From positions 1 to 51,077 of IMG/VR virus record IMGVR_UViG_3300021373_001553: a stretch of DNA of 51,077 nucleotides; one strand, written 5' to 3'. Within the stretch, counting starts at the first letter, position 1. Each line of letters begins with the position of its first letter. Shown here one piece after another: positions 13,577 through 24,300 of this stretch. Source of the DNA: a virus. A program made the translations under genes and the position numbers. The notes beneath the pieces were generated by a model. The model did not search any database, was not told the origin of the DNA, and worked only from the letters and a program-made list of their open reading frames with translations.

Positions 13577-16231
13577 TTATACTTTAAGAACACATTCAAC
13601 TAATTTTTCGGCTTCGTCGCTGTTTGTTTCTAATGCTACGCCTACTAACGATCCGCCGTTAATTGCTGTACTTGCGTAACCATTATCATCTACATATACT
13701 GCTTGACCTTTTCTAACTGCACCAATAACACGTACAGGCAAACGTCCTTTAAGTCCAATATATTGTCCTTCAGCTTTGCTGTTCATCATAAGTGCAGGAT
13801 CAGTTGATACAACACCAATTGCTATGTCACCTCTATTGGCTGGGTCAACTTCGTGTCCTGGCATTCTACCTACTGCAACAACAGTTCCGTTTGGAAGTTC
13901 CTCTGCTGTTGAATATTTTTCTGCTAAGTCAGCGTATTCTGCACTAGTAGCAGTTCCTATAAATTGAAATCCGCCTTCTAGATTAATGCCTGAAGCTGTA
14001 ACTGCTCCGATTGTTACGCCAGCGTGTGTAAATGTTGTATCTGCATTGTTTGCAACTGAAACACTACTAGTACCATTGGATATTGAAGATGTACTTACAC
14101 CTCCTACACCTGATGAAATAGCACTATCAATTTCTGCTTGTGTATATGTTTCTGCTTTAGAATAAACATCTAAATTAGTTCTTGCTTGTGCAGCAGTAGT
14201 ACCGCCTGTGCCGCCGCTGCCAATTGCTATTGTGCCGGATACATCTGATAGGTCTGTAGTTGCACTAAACGTACCACTAACAACCAAATTACTAAACCAA
14301 CCACTGTTTGCAGTACCTGCTTGGTTAACATTTCCTTCAAGTCTAGTACTTGCTGTAATTGTTGAACCGTCTACTGTACCTACTGAAATATTACCTGCGG
14401 AAAAAGCACCAGCTGCATCTCGAGCAACAAGTGTGTTACCGTTATTTGCAGTATCAGCGTCTAATCCTATCTGTACACTACTAGATTCTCCGCCTGCGCC
14501 ATCTTGGGTGCCGTCAACAAAAATATTTATATAATCACTTTGATTAGCTTTTGTTGCTATACTTTGTACATAATTACCTGTTGTATCAGTTCCGAGTGCA
14601 ATACTGTTGCTGCCTGAAGTTACAGTTAATGTAACACCAGTTGATCCATCAAATGATGCACTACCGCTTACATCGCCGTCTAAAGTTAATGTTATTGGTG
14701 CTGCCCATTTATCAGCTGTAGATGCATTTCCGTTCATAGTGCCAATAAATTCGTTTGCGTGTAAACTACCGTTTTCATCTCTAATTGCAACACTATCTGG
14801 AACATCAGATAATCCGTTTGCTACACTAGCTGATCTGTACTCATATTGATTTACTCCAGTTGAAACTTGAACTGTAGCAGCCCTAGTAGCAACTCCATTA
14901 AATTGGTTAGCAAATAGGTTTCCGCTACTGTCTCTTAGTGCTAATTTGTCTGCTGTGCTTGTTGTAGTAGCGTTTACATAGGTGCTAGTACCGTCTACTT
15001 GTACACTATCAGCTTTAGTAACTCGCGCTGTAACAGCGTCTGCTGCGTTTGTACTGTTATATAATGCTGTTCCGCGGAAGCTAGTACCAAATATATCGCC
15101 TACACTATCACGTGTTACAATAGTATCTACAGTGTTTGCTTTATCAGCATTTTTATAAGTTCCGTTACTTAATAATTGATCAGCTTTATCTGCTGTACCT
15201 TTAAAGTTTAAAGCGTGTACTTCGTTCCATCTTTTATTACTACTACCTAAGTTAAATATGCCGCTCGAAGCATCTGCACTTGGCAAAATTCCTGTAGCAG
15301 TAATCTGTGCAGGAGTAACTGTACTTCCGCCACTGTCTTTTACTTTTAAATTTATTGGTGAGCCATTAACTGTTGACTCTATAATAGGTTCGTTTCCACT
15401 TATTTTTAATAAAAATTCATTATTTGGACCAATTTGTAATCCATCATTGTCATCAATATCAACTTGTGTTGTAAATACAGGATTTGTTCTTTGGACAAAT
15501 TCTGCTGCTAGTGTTCCGCCTAATCGTAATGCATTAGAAGAATTGCCGTGGAATTCGTAATTTCCAGTTGTTACACCATTATTTGCATTTTCAGTATTAA
15601 CAAGAGTAATACCTTTTTTAATTCTATCAAAACCAGCAATAGCATTGCTGTCATCTAAGTCAAACTCGTCGTTACTCATAGTAAAGACTACAACATCATT
15701 AATAAAGCCTTTTAGTATTTTGTGTTGATACGGTGTTGGGTCTGCTTGTCCTGCAAATAAATTATCGTAGACTACAGCATCTTCAATTATAGTTTTTACA
15801 CTTTGATTGCCTGCTGGACCAACTAATACAAACGGATCACCTGCCAATGCACCATTATGTACATACAACTGACTTGTAACATCGTCCCACCATAAATCGC
15901 CTTTGTTAACATTTGCTGCTGTAATTGCTGCGCCCGATGGTTTGGCACCAATATGAACATTTCCGAGGGGAACAAAAACGCTTTCATTATTGCCGTCATA
16001 GGCTTTTAATTTTTGATCACTAGTATCAAACCATAACTGACCTGCAATTGGCCTCGGTGGTTGATTTGCTCCTGCAAAATTTTCTAGTAGATAAACAAAA
16101 TTTTCATTTTGTATTTCGCCATAGCCGGCATAGTTTTTACCTATTAATTTTAGGTCTGTGGTATTATCAATTGTACCATCTTCAACTACTGCAAGCTCAT
16201 TATTGCGAGTATTAAATATTGTGTAAGCCAT
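13577..16231 (-). CDS. Tail fibre protein, paralog 1, 884 aa
   Basis: This is the last gene of the - strand block. The N-terminal module has L-I-G-K-N-Y-A-G-Y-G-E (28-38), L-L-E-N-F-A-G-A, G-Q-L-W-F-D-T and later G-D-L-W-W-D-D with L-V-G-P. It is shared with the next two genes and probably fixes the fibre to the baseplate or to another fibre segment. The long middle is a Thr/Ser/Ala-rich beta-helical shaft with recurring A-x-T-V-x-x-D elements. The C-terminus (about 740-884) begins A-E-Y-A-D-L-A-E-K-Y and contains G-T-V-V-A-V-G and R-V-I-G-A-V-R-K-G, a globular tip type found on other phage fibres. It has AGGGGAAG and a late-type promoter upstream. Confidence 0.78.
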   Translation of the reverse strand: MAYTIFNTRNNELAVVEDGTIDNTTDLKLIGKNYAGYGEIQNENFVYLLENFAGANQPPRPIAGQLWFDTSDQKLKAYDGNNESVFVPLGNVHIGAKPSGAAITAANVNKGDLWWDDVTSQLYVHNGALAGDPFVLVGPAGNQSVKTIIEDAVVYDNLFAGQADPTPYQHKILKGFINDVVVFTMSNDEFDLDDSNAIAGFDRIKKGITLVNTENANNGVTTGNYEFHGNSSNALRLGGTLAAEFVQRTNPVFTTQVDIDDNDGLQIGPNNEFLLKISGNEPIIESTVNGSPINLKVKDSGGSTVTPAQITATGILPSADASSGIFNLGSSNKRWNEVHALNFKGTADKADQLLSNGTYKNADKANTVDTIVTRDSVGDIFGTSFRGTALYNSTNAADAVTARVTKADSVQVDGTSTYVNATTTSTADKLALRDSSGNLFANQFNGVATRAATVQVSTGVNQYEYRSASVANGLSDVPDSVAIRDENGSLHANEFIGTMNGNASTADKWAAPITLTLDGDVSGSASFDGSTGVTLTVTSGSNSIALGTDTTGNYVQSIATKANQSDYINIFVDGTQDGAGGESSSVQIGLDADTANNGNTLVARDAAGAFSAGNISVGTVDGSTITASTRLEGNVNQAGTANSGWFSNLVVSGTFSATTDLSDVSGTIAIGSGGTGGTTAAQARTNLDVYSKAETYTQAEIDSAISSGVGGVSTSSISNGTSSVSVANNADTTFTHAGVTIGAVTASGINLEGGFQFIGTATSAEYADLAEKYSTAEELPNGTVVAVGRMPGHEVDPANRGDIAIGVVSTDPALMMNSKAEGQYIGLKGRLPVRVIGAVRKGQAVYVDDNGYASTAINGGSLVGVALETNSDEAEKLVECVLKV

Positions 16232-16258
16232 TAGTTAACTTCCCCTATTACGATATAG

Positions 16259-16266
16259 TATTTATC
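16259..16266 (-). promoter_or_regulatory. T4-late-type promoter candidate for fibre paralog 1
   Basis: On the - strand this reads GATAAATA followed by CT, 28 bases before the start codon at 16231. It sits in the 53-base gap between two fibre genes and would allow separate late expression of the last one. Confidence 0.6.
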
Positions 16267-16284
16267 GCATTTGCCTCAGTTTGA

Positions 16285-18570
16285 TTACGGTGTCCATCCT
16301 ACTGGTGGAATACTATCACCTGGTGATTCGCCGTAAGGTCCAATTGCAGAAGATTGCCAAACTTTTGTTCCGGCAACATCTACAACTTTATAAAATCGTT
16401 TTACTCTAGTTGATGCTGGAACTCCAGCACCATCGTCTGCTTTAATAGTAACAGTACCAGCTACTGAGCTAACAAAACCAATAGAGTCTATTATCTGTTG
16501 GTTGTTACTACCATTAGCAGTTGGTACAGCACCATATGGATCAACAGTATTAATATCACTAAAATCAACACCAATGCTTGATACTTGTATTGCATCTTCT
16601 ACGTTAATTCCTGATACTTGCCCTCTTAATGCCGTTGTAAGAACCCTTGCAAAAGTGTTTTCTCTTAGCTCATATGGTGGATGTAAAAATGTAATTGAGT
16701 CAATAATTTGGTCGTTTAGCGTTGCAAATCCTGGTTGCGGCATATCAGTAACATCTAGTTGTAATGAAATAGTTTTACTTTCCATACGTGTATCAACGTA
16801 GTCTTTATTAGCAACGTCAGCAGTATTACCAGTATAATATTGCGTAGTTGCCGCGCCAGTAAGCATAACATCACTTGAACTATTTTTAAACGTAATAGTA
16901 CCAGCACTATCAATTGTAAGACCTGCTGATGTTGCAATAGTTGGAACACCGCTAAGTTCGTCAAGTAGCATACTACTATGAACTCGTAAGCGATCCATAA
17001 TACCTACATCTCTTAATCCAGAAGCTTCTTCAATTGCAGCGCCTAGTTCGTGAAAAGAATTGCCGCTATTCTCTTGGATCATTGTAATGTCATTAATTTT
17101 GAATGCTTTACCATCAACAAGATTTATATTATCACTAAATTCCCAGTTAGTTCCATTAACTGTATCATTAATCCATTTAATATGTTTGTCGTATAGATTT
17201 ACAGTAGAAGCTGGACCTTTAATAATTATACCGGCGCCGTCTGCTGTTGCATCAGTTCGTTGTGCAACACTACCAACATTAACTTCAGTTACTCCGTCTG
17301 CTTGGTATAATACTCCTGCACTTGCCGCTGTCACTGTATTAGTACTAGCTGTAAAAAGTCCATCTCTTGGCTCTAATACTATTTGTGTTCTATCTGTAGA
17401 AATACTCTTAAAAAATCCACTTGCATTTGTTGTTGATTGTGTAATTATTTCGTTAACTGTTAACTGTGATGCAATATTTGATGCTACTGCAACATCTAAT
17501 GTTATTGTAGTATCAGCTGCGCCAAGTTCAATGTTATAATCATCTACAGTGAGCGTACTTGTTTCAATTGTAATACTACTACCCTGTACTGTCAAGTCAC
17601 CTCTAATAATTGTATCGCCATTAACTTCTAAGTTTGCTTCTGGTAAAGTACCTGCATCTAAATTAATACCGAATCCTCTATTTGACGGATTTATTACTAT
17701 TCCATCATAGTCTGTATTACCTAATAATCTATATCTAAATGTATCATTAATAGCATTGTTTTGTATTACTGTGCCTTCAGCAGTAACAAACATTCTAGCT
17801 TGTCCACTGTTACCAATAGTTAAACCTGACTGATTTTGAATAAACAACGAACCTGTTGTTGTTCCATTAGAACCAGATGGTAAAAACTGTCCAGCTGTTT
17901 TTCTAATTCTTAATCCAGTGTCAGGATCAATTTGGTCAGTAATTAACGAGTCGGCAGCATCAGCTACACCGTAAATTCTAAAATTATCTTCGTCAATAAA
18001 ACTAATACCTTTTCGAATACTAGTTGTTATTCCTAATTTTGATTGTTCTTCTAATGTAGGTGTATATACATCATTACTTATAAATGCAACTAGTATACCG
18101 CCTACGTACATTTTTAGTAGTGTATGGTCAACTGCTGATCTATCTCTAACAGTATCAACTTCCCATCCGCTTAGTCCTTGTGCATTATCGTATACCGGAC
18201 CAACTAATACTAAGTCTGTTCCATCAAAAAAGTATAATTTGTTTGTTGAATTATTAATCCAAATGTCGCCAGCAACCATTTGAGGCTGTGTGTTCTGTAC
18301 TATAGGACCATTTGACTTAAATGCAGAACCGTCATACACTTTTAGTCGTGCTTCTGACGAATCGTACCAAATTTGTCCTGTAATTGGTGTAGACGGAGCT
18401 CCGGTACTAGCAAAGTTTTCAAGCAATTTTATTAAGTTTTCATTAAATGCTTCGCCAAAGCCAACATAATTTCTACCTATAAGTGTTAAATCGCAGGAAG
18501 TAGTGTCTATTTGTCCATCTACTAATTCTGTTAGTAGTGTTCCGTTTGTTTTATTAAGTTTGTAAGCCAT
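16285..18570 (-). CDS. Tail fibre protein, paralog 2, 761 aa
   Basis: The N-terminal module repeats that of the neighbouring fibres: L-I-G-R-N-Y-V-G-F-G-E, L-L-E-N-F-A, G-Q-I-W-Y-D-S, then G-D-I-W-I-N-N and L-V-G-P. A middle region includes G-D-T-I-I-R-G-D-L-T-V-Q-G-S-S-I, typical of beta-structured phage shafts, and V-D-D-Y-N-I-E-L-G. The C-terminal part contains N-K-D-Y-V-D-T-R, a segment often seen before fibre tips, followed by a unique end (G-D-S-I-P-P-V-G-W-T-P). It starts with a TAATG overlap on the preceding gene's stop, so translation is coupled to paralog 3. It is expected on the virion tail, for host recognition. Confidence 0.78.
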   Translation of the reverse strand: MAYKLNKTNGTLLTELVDGQIDTTSCDLTLIGRNYVGFGEAFNENLIKLLENFASTGAPSTPITGQIWYDSSEARLKVYDGSAFKSNGPIVQNTQPQMVAGDIWINNSTNKLYFFDGTDLVLVGPVYDNAQGLSGWEVDTVRDRSAVDHTLLKMYVGGILVAFISNDVYTPTLEEQSKLGITTSIRKGISFIDEDNFRIYGVADAADSLITDQIDPDTGLRIRKTAGQFLPSGSNGTTTGSLFIQNQSGLTIGNSGQARMFVTAEGTVIQNNAINDTFRYRLLGNTDYDGIVINPSNRGFGINLDAGTLPEANLEVNGDTIIRGDLTVQGSSITIETSTLTVDDYNIELGAADTTITLDVAVASNIASQLTVNEIITQSTTNASGFFKSISTDRTQIVLEPRDGLFTASTNTVTAASAGVLYQADGVTEVNVGSVAQRTDATADGAGIIIKGPASTVNLYDKHIKWINDTVNGTNWEFSDNINLVDGKAFKINDITMIQENSGNSFHELGAAIEEASGLRDVGIMDRLRVHSSMLLDELSGVPTIATSAGLTIDSAGTITFKNSSSDVMLTGAATTQYYTGNTADVANKDYVDTRMESKTISLQLDVTDMPQPGFATLNDQIIDSITFLHPPYELRENTFARVLTTALRGQVSGINVEDAIQVSSIGVDFSDINTVDPYGAVPTANGSNNQQIIDSIGFVSSVAGTVTIKADDGAGVPASTRVKRFYKVVDVAGTKVWQSSAIGPYGESPGDSIPPVGWTP

Positions 18571-20744
18571 TAATTGTCTTCTCCTGCATAAATTAGATAG
18601 TTTAGTGTTACAAACGGATTTAATATATCAAACGGTTGACCAACAGTACTTTGTGAAAGTATTCCGCCTGTACCTGCATATAATGCACCAGTACTGGTTC
18701 CAATTAAGTCAGCATCTTGTATTGTATGATCTGCTGATAAATTTTGTACTGCGGCTGTCGGGCTAATTGCATAAAATTGCGAACCCGCTGCTTCTGCACC
18801 CGCTCTATCGTTTACCATATCGTGTTCGTGTTCTGGCAAATTAGTTATTGAAAGTGTTACTCTTTCTAAACCACTCTTACCACCGTGTTGATCAGCAGCA
18901 TCGCTATCTACAACATTTGCTGATCCTCTGCTACCCATACTGTCATTACCTAGTGGAAATCTTCCACGCATATCTGGAACAGCAAAATATTGGTCTGCTA
19001 CTCCTTGTTCTGCATCAACATCACCTTTTGGTTTAAAGCTATATCCAATTCTAGTAAACAACGATCCAAAGGAACTAATTAAATAGTTTGAACCGTCACA
19101 TATTAACCATCCTGCAGGCAACGGAATATTAACGTCATCAGTTATTCCTGCATAAGGCATAATTGATCCAATTGGAACAATTGCTTTAATGCCTCCTAGT
19201 ATTCTATCTCTAGGCATTTGAAATAATCCAGCAGGTTTACTTATTAAAAATAAATCTGTTGCTTCTGATGCTACTGGTTGAGCAGCGTCACCAACTCCTG
19301 TATTTGCCGGTGCTGTATTAATAAATGCACTGTCAATTACAGTATTAAATGTAACTGTACCTTGTTGGCCGTCAAAGCTAACATTATTTGCCGATACATC
19401 TCCAGTCATTTGGAATACTGTTGGTGATGACAGTCTGTCTGATTGTCCAGATCTACCTGATACTGATCCTTGTACATCTCCTCGTAAACTTCCTACAAAT
19501 TCTGTAGAATACATTGCACTAAAAACTTTATCAGGTTGGCCGATAGTTCTTAAATTATTTAAATCTGGTAAAATTGCTGCGGATACCGGATTGACTGACC
19601 CAGTATCTGGATTAATAAGATTTGGTTTACCTATAACTAGAGGTCCATCTATATCAGCAATGCCGCCAACACTTAAATTTTTAGCAATGCCAACACCACC
19701 ACTTGTTATGATGCTTCCGCTACTAACACCACTACTATCTGTTAAGCTAGTAACACGTATTTGTTCATCTGATTGTATTGTTCCGTCAACATCTAATGCA
19801 TATTGAGGACTTGGATTATTAATGCCAACTTTTTCAGTACTATCAACAGTTATTACTGTTCTAGTAGTACCTGCATTATTCATTCTTATTTGTAAATTAG
19901 AACCGCTTATATCGTGCTGTAGCACTCCTGCAAATCCATCTACATATAGTTTAAGCTCATTTGTAAGTCCAACATTAACACCGGCTGCATTTTTAATTTT
20001 GATAGGCCAATTAGTTGTATTTTCTGCGTCTTTACGCATAACATTGCTTGCTGTAATTAGTACATCATTTGCTGCAGATATTCCAGGAACAACCAAATTC
20101 AACGATTTTTCAGAGATACCGTTAAACTGTGGAACTCCGTCGCCTTCTATATTGTTTGCTGATAAATTAAACCCTGGTTTAATTCCAGTTGGAAATCCTT
20201 CTATTGAAGATTTAGGTGTAAACGCTTCACTTGCAATTACACCAAGTATTTTACCTTTTACTTCTACATATACAACATCATATTCGTTATTGTCAATAGC
20301 AATAACCTTTGCTGGTCGTGTACCAGTTGCTAACCCTTCAGCAAATTCTGGACCTACCAGTACCCATCCGGAGCCTGCAAACAAATAGAGTTGTGCGTTG
20401 TCTGTATCTACCCAAAGATCACCAATAATACTGTTTTGTGCTTCCGGTGGAAGATTTGATTTCTTTAATCCTCCGGCAGCTACCCAAGTTGTGCCGTCCC
20501 ATAATTTAAGCTGGTCAACGCCCGGACTATTATCGTACCATAATTGACCTTCTACTGGGTTAAGAGGTTGCGTTGCGTTAGCAAAATTTTCTAATAATTT
20601 TAAAAAATTGCCAGCAATACTAGCACCGTAAGCAGTTGTATTTCTACCTGGTAAATCTAAAGAAGTATCTTGGTTAATTGTGTTATCTTCAATTACAATA
20701 CTACCTTTGTTTACAAAATCTGAATATCTAATCTCGTATGCCAT
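18570..20744 (-). CDS. Tail fibre protein with collar domain, paralog 3, 724 aa
   Basis: The same N-terminal module as paralogs 1 and 2 is present (L-P-G-R-N-T-T-A-Y-G, L-L-E-N-F-A-N-A, G-Q-L-W-Y-D-N, G-D-L-W-V-D-T, L-V-G-P). The C-terminal 190 residues hold a phage tail collar domain: P-I-G-S-I-M-P-Y-A-G, L-P-A-G-W-L-I-C-D-G, F-A-V-P-D-M-R-G-R-F-P-L-G, and N-L-P-E-H-E-H-D-M. This domain usually forms the base or tip of short tail fibres such as T4 gp12. GAGGTG precedes the start. The gene lies downstream of the 205-aa structural gene with a two-base gap and is coupled to paralog 2. Confidence 0.85.
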   Translation of the reverse strand: MAYEIRYSDFVNKGSIVIEDNTINQDTSLDLPGRNTTAYGASIAGNFLKLLENFANATQPLNPVEGQLWYDNSPGVDQLKLWDGTTWVAAGGLKKSNLPPEAQNSIIGDLWVDTDNAQLYLFAGSGWVLVGPEFAEGLATGTRPAKVIAIDNNEYDVVYVEVKGKILGVIASEAFTPKSSIEGFPTGIKPGFNLSANNIEGDGVPQFNGISEKSLNLVVPGISAANDVLITASNVMRKDAENTTNWPIKIKNAAGVNVGLTNELKLYVDGFAGVLQHDISGSNLQIRMNNAGTTRTVITVDSTEKVGINNPSPQYALDVDGTIQSDEQIRVTSLTDSSGVSSGSIITSGGVGIAKNLSVGGIADIDGPLVIGKPNLINPDTGSVNPVSAAILPDLNNLRTIGQPDKVFSAMYSTEFVGSLRGDVQGSVSGRSGQSDRLSSPTVFQMTGDVSANNVSFDGQQGTVTFNTVIDSAFINTAPANTGVGDAAQPVASEATDLFLISKPAGLFQMPRDRILGGIKAIVPIGSIMPYAGITDDVNIPLPAGWLICDGSNYLISSFGSLFTRIGYSFKPKGDVDAEQGVADQYFAVPDMRGRFPLGNDSMGSRGSANVVDSDAADQHGGKSGLERVTLSITNLPEHEHDMVNDRAGAEAAGSQFYAISPTAAVQNLSADHTIQDADLIGTSTGALYAGTGGILSQSTVGQPFDILNPFVTLNYLIYAGEDN

Positions 20745-20747
20745 TTA

Positions 20748-21365
20748 TTACACCTCGTTAAAACCGGTTAAACTTTGCACTCTTACAGTGTAATCAATTT
20801 GGATAAGTCTATTAAGACTTTTTTGTACAGGATGGAAAATAACGTGTGTTAACAATCTTCCGTCAGCACCGCTTGGTCCTGCACTTATTAAGCCTAATTC
20901 GTCAAACACATATAAATTTTCTGTATTTGTTGTAGTATCAAAAGCATCTTGTCCACTAGGTTCACCGTAATCTAGTAAACAACTTACAAGTATATCAGTA
21001 TAGTTTGTACCACTTACGTGTCTAGTTTCTATTTTGTTTCTTACAGGATCTGTGTTGTTACTTGCTTGATCGTCTACTACTTTAGCAAAGGTTTGATTAT
21101 ATAAACTTGCGTTTGTGCAGGTACTGTTTGGAGTCAAGTAAGTAATAATGCCAGTTGGATCTACTGACGTGCCGCCGTTGCCAAATGCCATTTTATATAT
21201 AGGACCTTGTCCTGCATTCGCCAATGATTCGGCAAGTGCTATACTCATATTTTCATAATGAATAGCATTTCGTTTGTCTATTAAAACTTCGCCACTTTCA
21301 GGATCAGTAATTTTAATATGTCCTTGTAGTAGTACGCCGTTTAAGTCTTTAAATGTATCTGTCAT
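20748..21365 (-). CDS. Virion structural protein of unknown family, 205 aa
   Basis: The protein begins T-D-T-F-K-D-L-N-G-V-L-L-Q-G-H-I-K-I-T-D, then has G-E-V-L-I-D-K-R-N-A-I-H-Y-E-N-M-S-I-A-L-A and I-Y-K-M-A-F-G-N-G-G-T, followed by beta-rich sequence. The 'R-N-A-I' plus 'M-A-F-G-N-G-G' pattern is familiar to me from short structural genes next to fibre genes in marine T4-like phages. It may be a connector between the baseplate and the fibres that follow. It has an AGGAAG site and a late-type promoter that overlaps the stop codon of the giant gene. Confidence 0.6.
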   Translation of the reverse strand: MTDTFKDLNGVLLQGHIKITDPESGEVLIDKRNAIHYENMSIALAESLANAGQGPIYKMAFGNGGTSVDPTGIITYLTPNSTCTNASLYNQTFAKVVDDQASNNTDPVRNKIETRHVSGTNYTDILVSCLLDYGEPSGQDAFDTTTNTENLYVFDELGLISAGPSGADGRLLTHVIFHPVQKSLNRLIQIDYTVRVQSLTGFNEV

Positions 21366-21383
21366 TTTATCTTCCTGCTAGTG

Positions 21384-21391
21384 TATTTATT
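21384..21391 (-). promoter_or_regulatory. T4-late-type promoter candidate after the giant gene
   Basis: AATAAATA followed by CAC on the - strand, lying over the stop codon of the giant gene and 18 bases before the start at 21365. It would boost expression of the fibre genes independently of the 17-kb gene upstream. Confidence 0.5.
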
Positions 21392-24300
21392 TAGGTAAGT
21401 CAGTTGTTGCTCCGCGGATGAAATTCGCAATTGAATTATCTGCATATCTTAGTTGTTCTCCTGGTAATTGCCAAGTTTTTCCAATTTTTCTTACTACTAA
21501 TATCCTGCTATTCTCAGCTGGAGTTTCTACAAGACTGACTGTAGCAACATTATCGTCTATTGCTAATGTAAATTCTGGTTGTAGTACAATATCTCCCTCT
21601 GGGCTATTTTGATCAATAAGTCCTGTTGTTACGTTTCCGTTTGCATCAACTTCTTGGAACTGGTATGACGGTATTGCATTTTTACGTAATCTACGTCCGC
21701 CAACAAATATTTCAAACTCATTTACGCCTTTAGTTGGTACCCAATCAAGTACTATTTGCGTTGACTCGTCATCTAATGCAATTAACGAAACCATTTGATC
21801 AGTATAAGGAATAGTTTCAGAAGTACTTTGATCCATACATTCAGTGCCAACTTCGTATGTATCTTTTGGCCCTGTTCCTAATGTTCCTCTATGTAACTGA
21901 CCTAATGTATTATTAGTTACAGTAAAGTATTCAATGCGTTCACCTTCTACAAATAACACTCCCGGAACGTTAAGTTCTTTACTAGGTTGTGTAATACCTG
22001 TTGCATCAGCCAATACTATTGTCTTATCAGTAATATTTAACGGTTCTGCAAGCGTATAAATATTATCTTTGTTTAATCTCTTATAATGCGTTCTGTTAAG
22101 CATATCTTTAAACAATCTAAATCCAAACTTCGCGTTTGAAGGTGTTGCTGCAAAATGTATAACTTGAACTATATCGTTTGTTTCTAACTTTCTAGCAATA
22201 TGTATGTATGTATCTAATTTTACTAATTTGTAGTCTACATTAGGTGTTAAAAGTTCACCATTTAAACTTACCCAAACATATGCAGTATCAAGTGCAGCTG
22301 ATCTTAGTTTAATAAGGCCCCTGCCTAATCTATGAGCATCATAATAGTCCTCACTACCAACAGTAAGAGTACTACGAATTACATTTGTGCTTGTTTCCAT
22401 TTGAATATCTTGTATTTCGTGTCTGCTAAACTTATACACATCAATAGTATCACCTTCATTTGGAGCTTGTGTAAGTACTAGACTGTCGCCTGCTTCAATT
22501 AACGTTACTCCTAATATAGTTGCCGATGTTGCTCCACTGGTTACGCCTGTAACTGGTAAAGTATTATCGTCATCAACTGCTTCAACTAATCCTAAGATTG
22601 TTCCAACAATTACTAAATTTCCTGAACTATAAGATTTAACTACAGCACTATAAACTGTACTATCACCTGTTCCAATATTTACAGTTTCGCCTACTTCAAA
22701 AGTACCTGTAACGCTTGCAAGACTTATTCTAGTATTTTGCGAAAATTGATATTCTCTATTTTTTGGTATAACTATTTCAAGATCATCGCCTGTTTCTCCA
22801 ACATTATCAAATAGTACTACTTGACTATTAGCAAAATCCCAGTTATAATCGTTAAGTAAGACTAATTTTTTACCATTTAAATATACATCAACTTCATCTG
22901 GACTTAGACTACTTGGAGCCTGTTGTGCAGGATCTAATGGATACTCTCTAGTAGGAACCACATACCAGTGCTGAGTATAACCCGGATATAGTATTGTATT
23001 ATTAACTTTAACAATAATATTATGACTTAATGGTAGCTTCGTAAATGGTGCTGGATCTAATTGATATCCTACTGTGCTACCGTCTCCAACAAATCTATTA
23101 ACAGTTACTTCGCTATAACGCTGAATATCTTCTTCGTTAGTGTCATACAATGCATAAAATATATGTGAGTTTTCTTCCGGTGGAACAACAAATTCAATTC
23201 CAACTAATCCTTCAAGCTCACCGTAGGTGCTATCTGTTTTAAATACTTCAACTTTTGCCGATACACCATCTACTGTAATATATGATTGTATTCCGTCAAT
23301 ATGAACAACATTAGTTACAAATATTTTAGTAGTTCCGTCGCCGGTAAAGTAATCTATATCAAGAATTCTTTCTCCGTTTCCAGACATTGAAATTATGTTT
23401 ACTTTATCTCCCAAAGCTAACCCAGTGTTAAGAGTAATAATCTTTAAGTTATAATCAATTACATAATCATCTTCAGTAAGTAACACTCCGTTTACTTTTA
23501 CTAACAGTGAGTAAATGTTATGTGGTAGAATATCAAGAGCAAATATTTTTTGTGATGCTGTTGCAATATAATTTCGAGTTGATATTGCGCTGCCGCCGGC
23601 TGCTGCTCTATCATAAACTTTTAAGTCTAGTGTATCGTGTAATTGCCCCGGAACTAATTCTTCTGGACCTTTCGATGTTGTTGGAGTAACAAATCCATCA
23701 CCATCAATATTAATGTCTCCTGCGTCTAATCCTGTTGCAGTACCATATTGTAAGTTACCACCTTCAATAAGACTGTCAAATCCAGCACCACTTGGAAGGA
23801 AACTACCGTCACTTGTTGATTTTCTAATAGTAATAGTTGGATCTGAAGCAACGCCTGGTATTGCAGGAATTTCTGGTGATCCTTCTGATAATATGTCCAC
23901 AACATAGCCTGATGCACCTGCCAGGCTTGGATCATCTTGTGCTGGTGTGTTACCATCTTGGAATATGCTTCTAATAGTAGCAAGTGATGGTTTACTAATA
24001 ACCGGAGCAATGTATGTGTTGTGGAACGCATAACCTAATGGGTTATTTGCTTGAATTCCTGCTTGGGTACGCACACTATCTGCCCACTCAGGAGCAAGAC
24101 TGCCGCCATCCCATAATTCTGTATATTCAAACATACTAAAGTTTAGCAAGTACAAATACTCTTTTGCTGCTACTTCAAATGCGTCTGCATCTGTTTTCCA
24201 ATCATCTGGATTTACTTGATAACCTGTGGGATCCCAAAATCCACCGTCAAATGCTTCTTCCATTGCTGCATACAAATCACCTGTCTGCCAGTCAGCGGCT

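Noticed and set aside
16755-18000. Open frames on the + strand within the fibre paralogs (for example 17060-17539)
   Set aside because: They are antisense to well-supported coding sequence, lack ribosome sites, and have no recognisable motifs.
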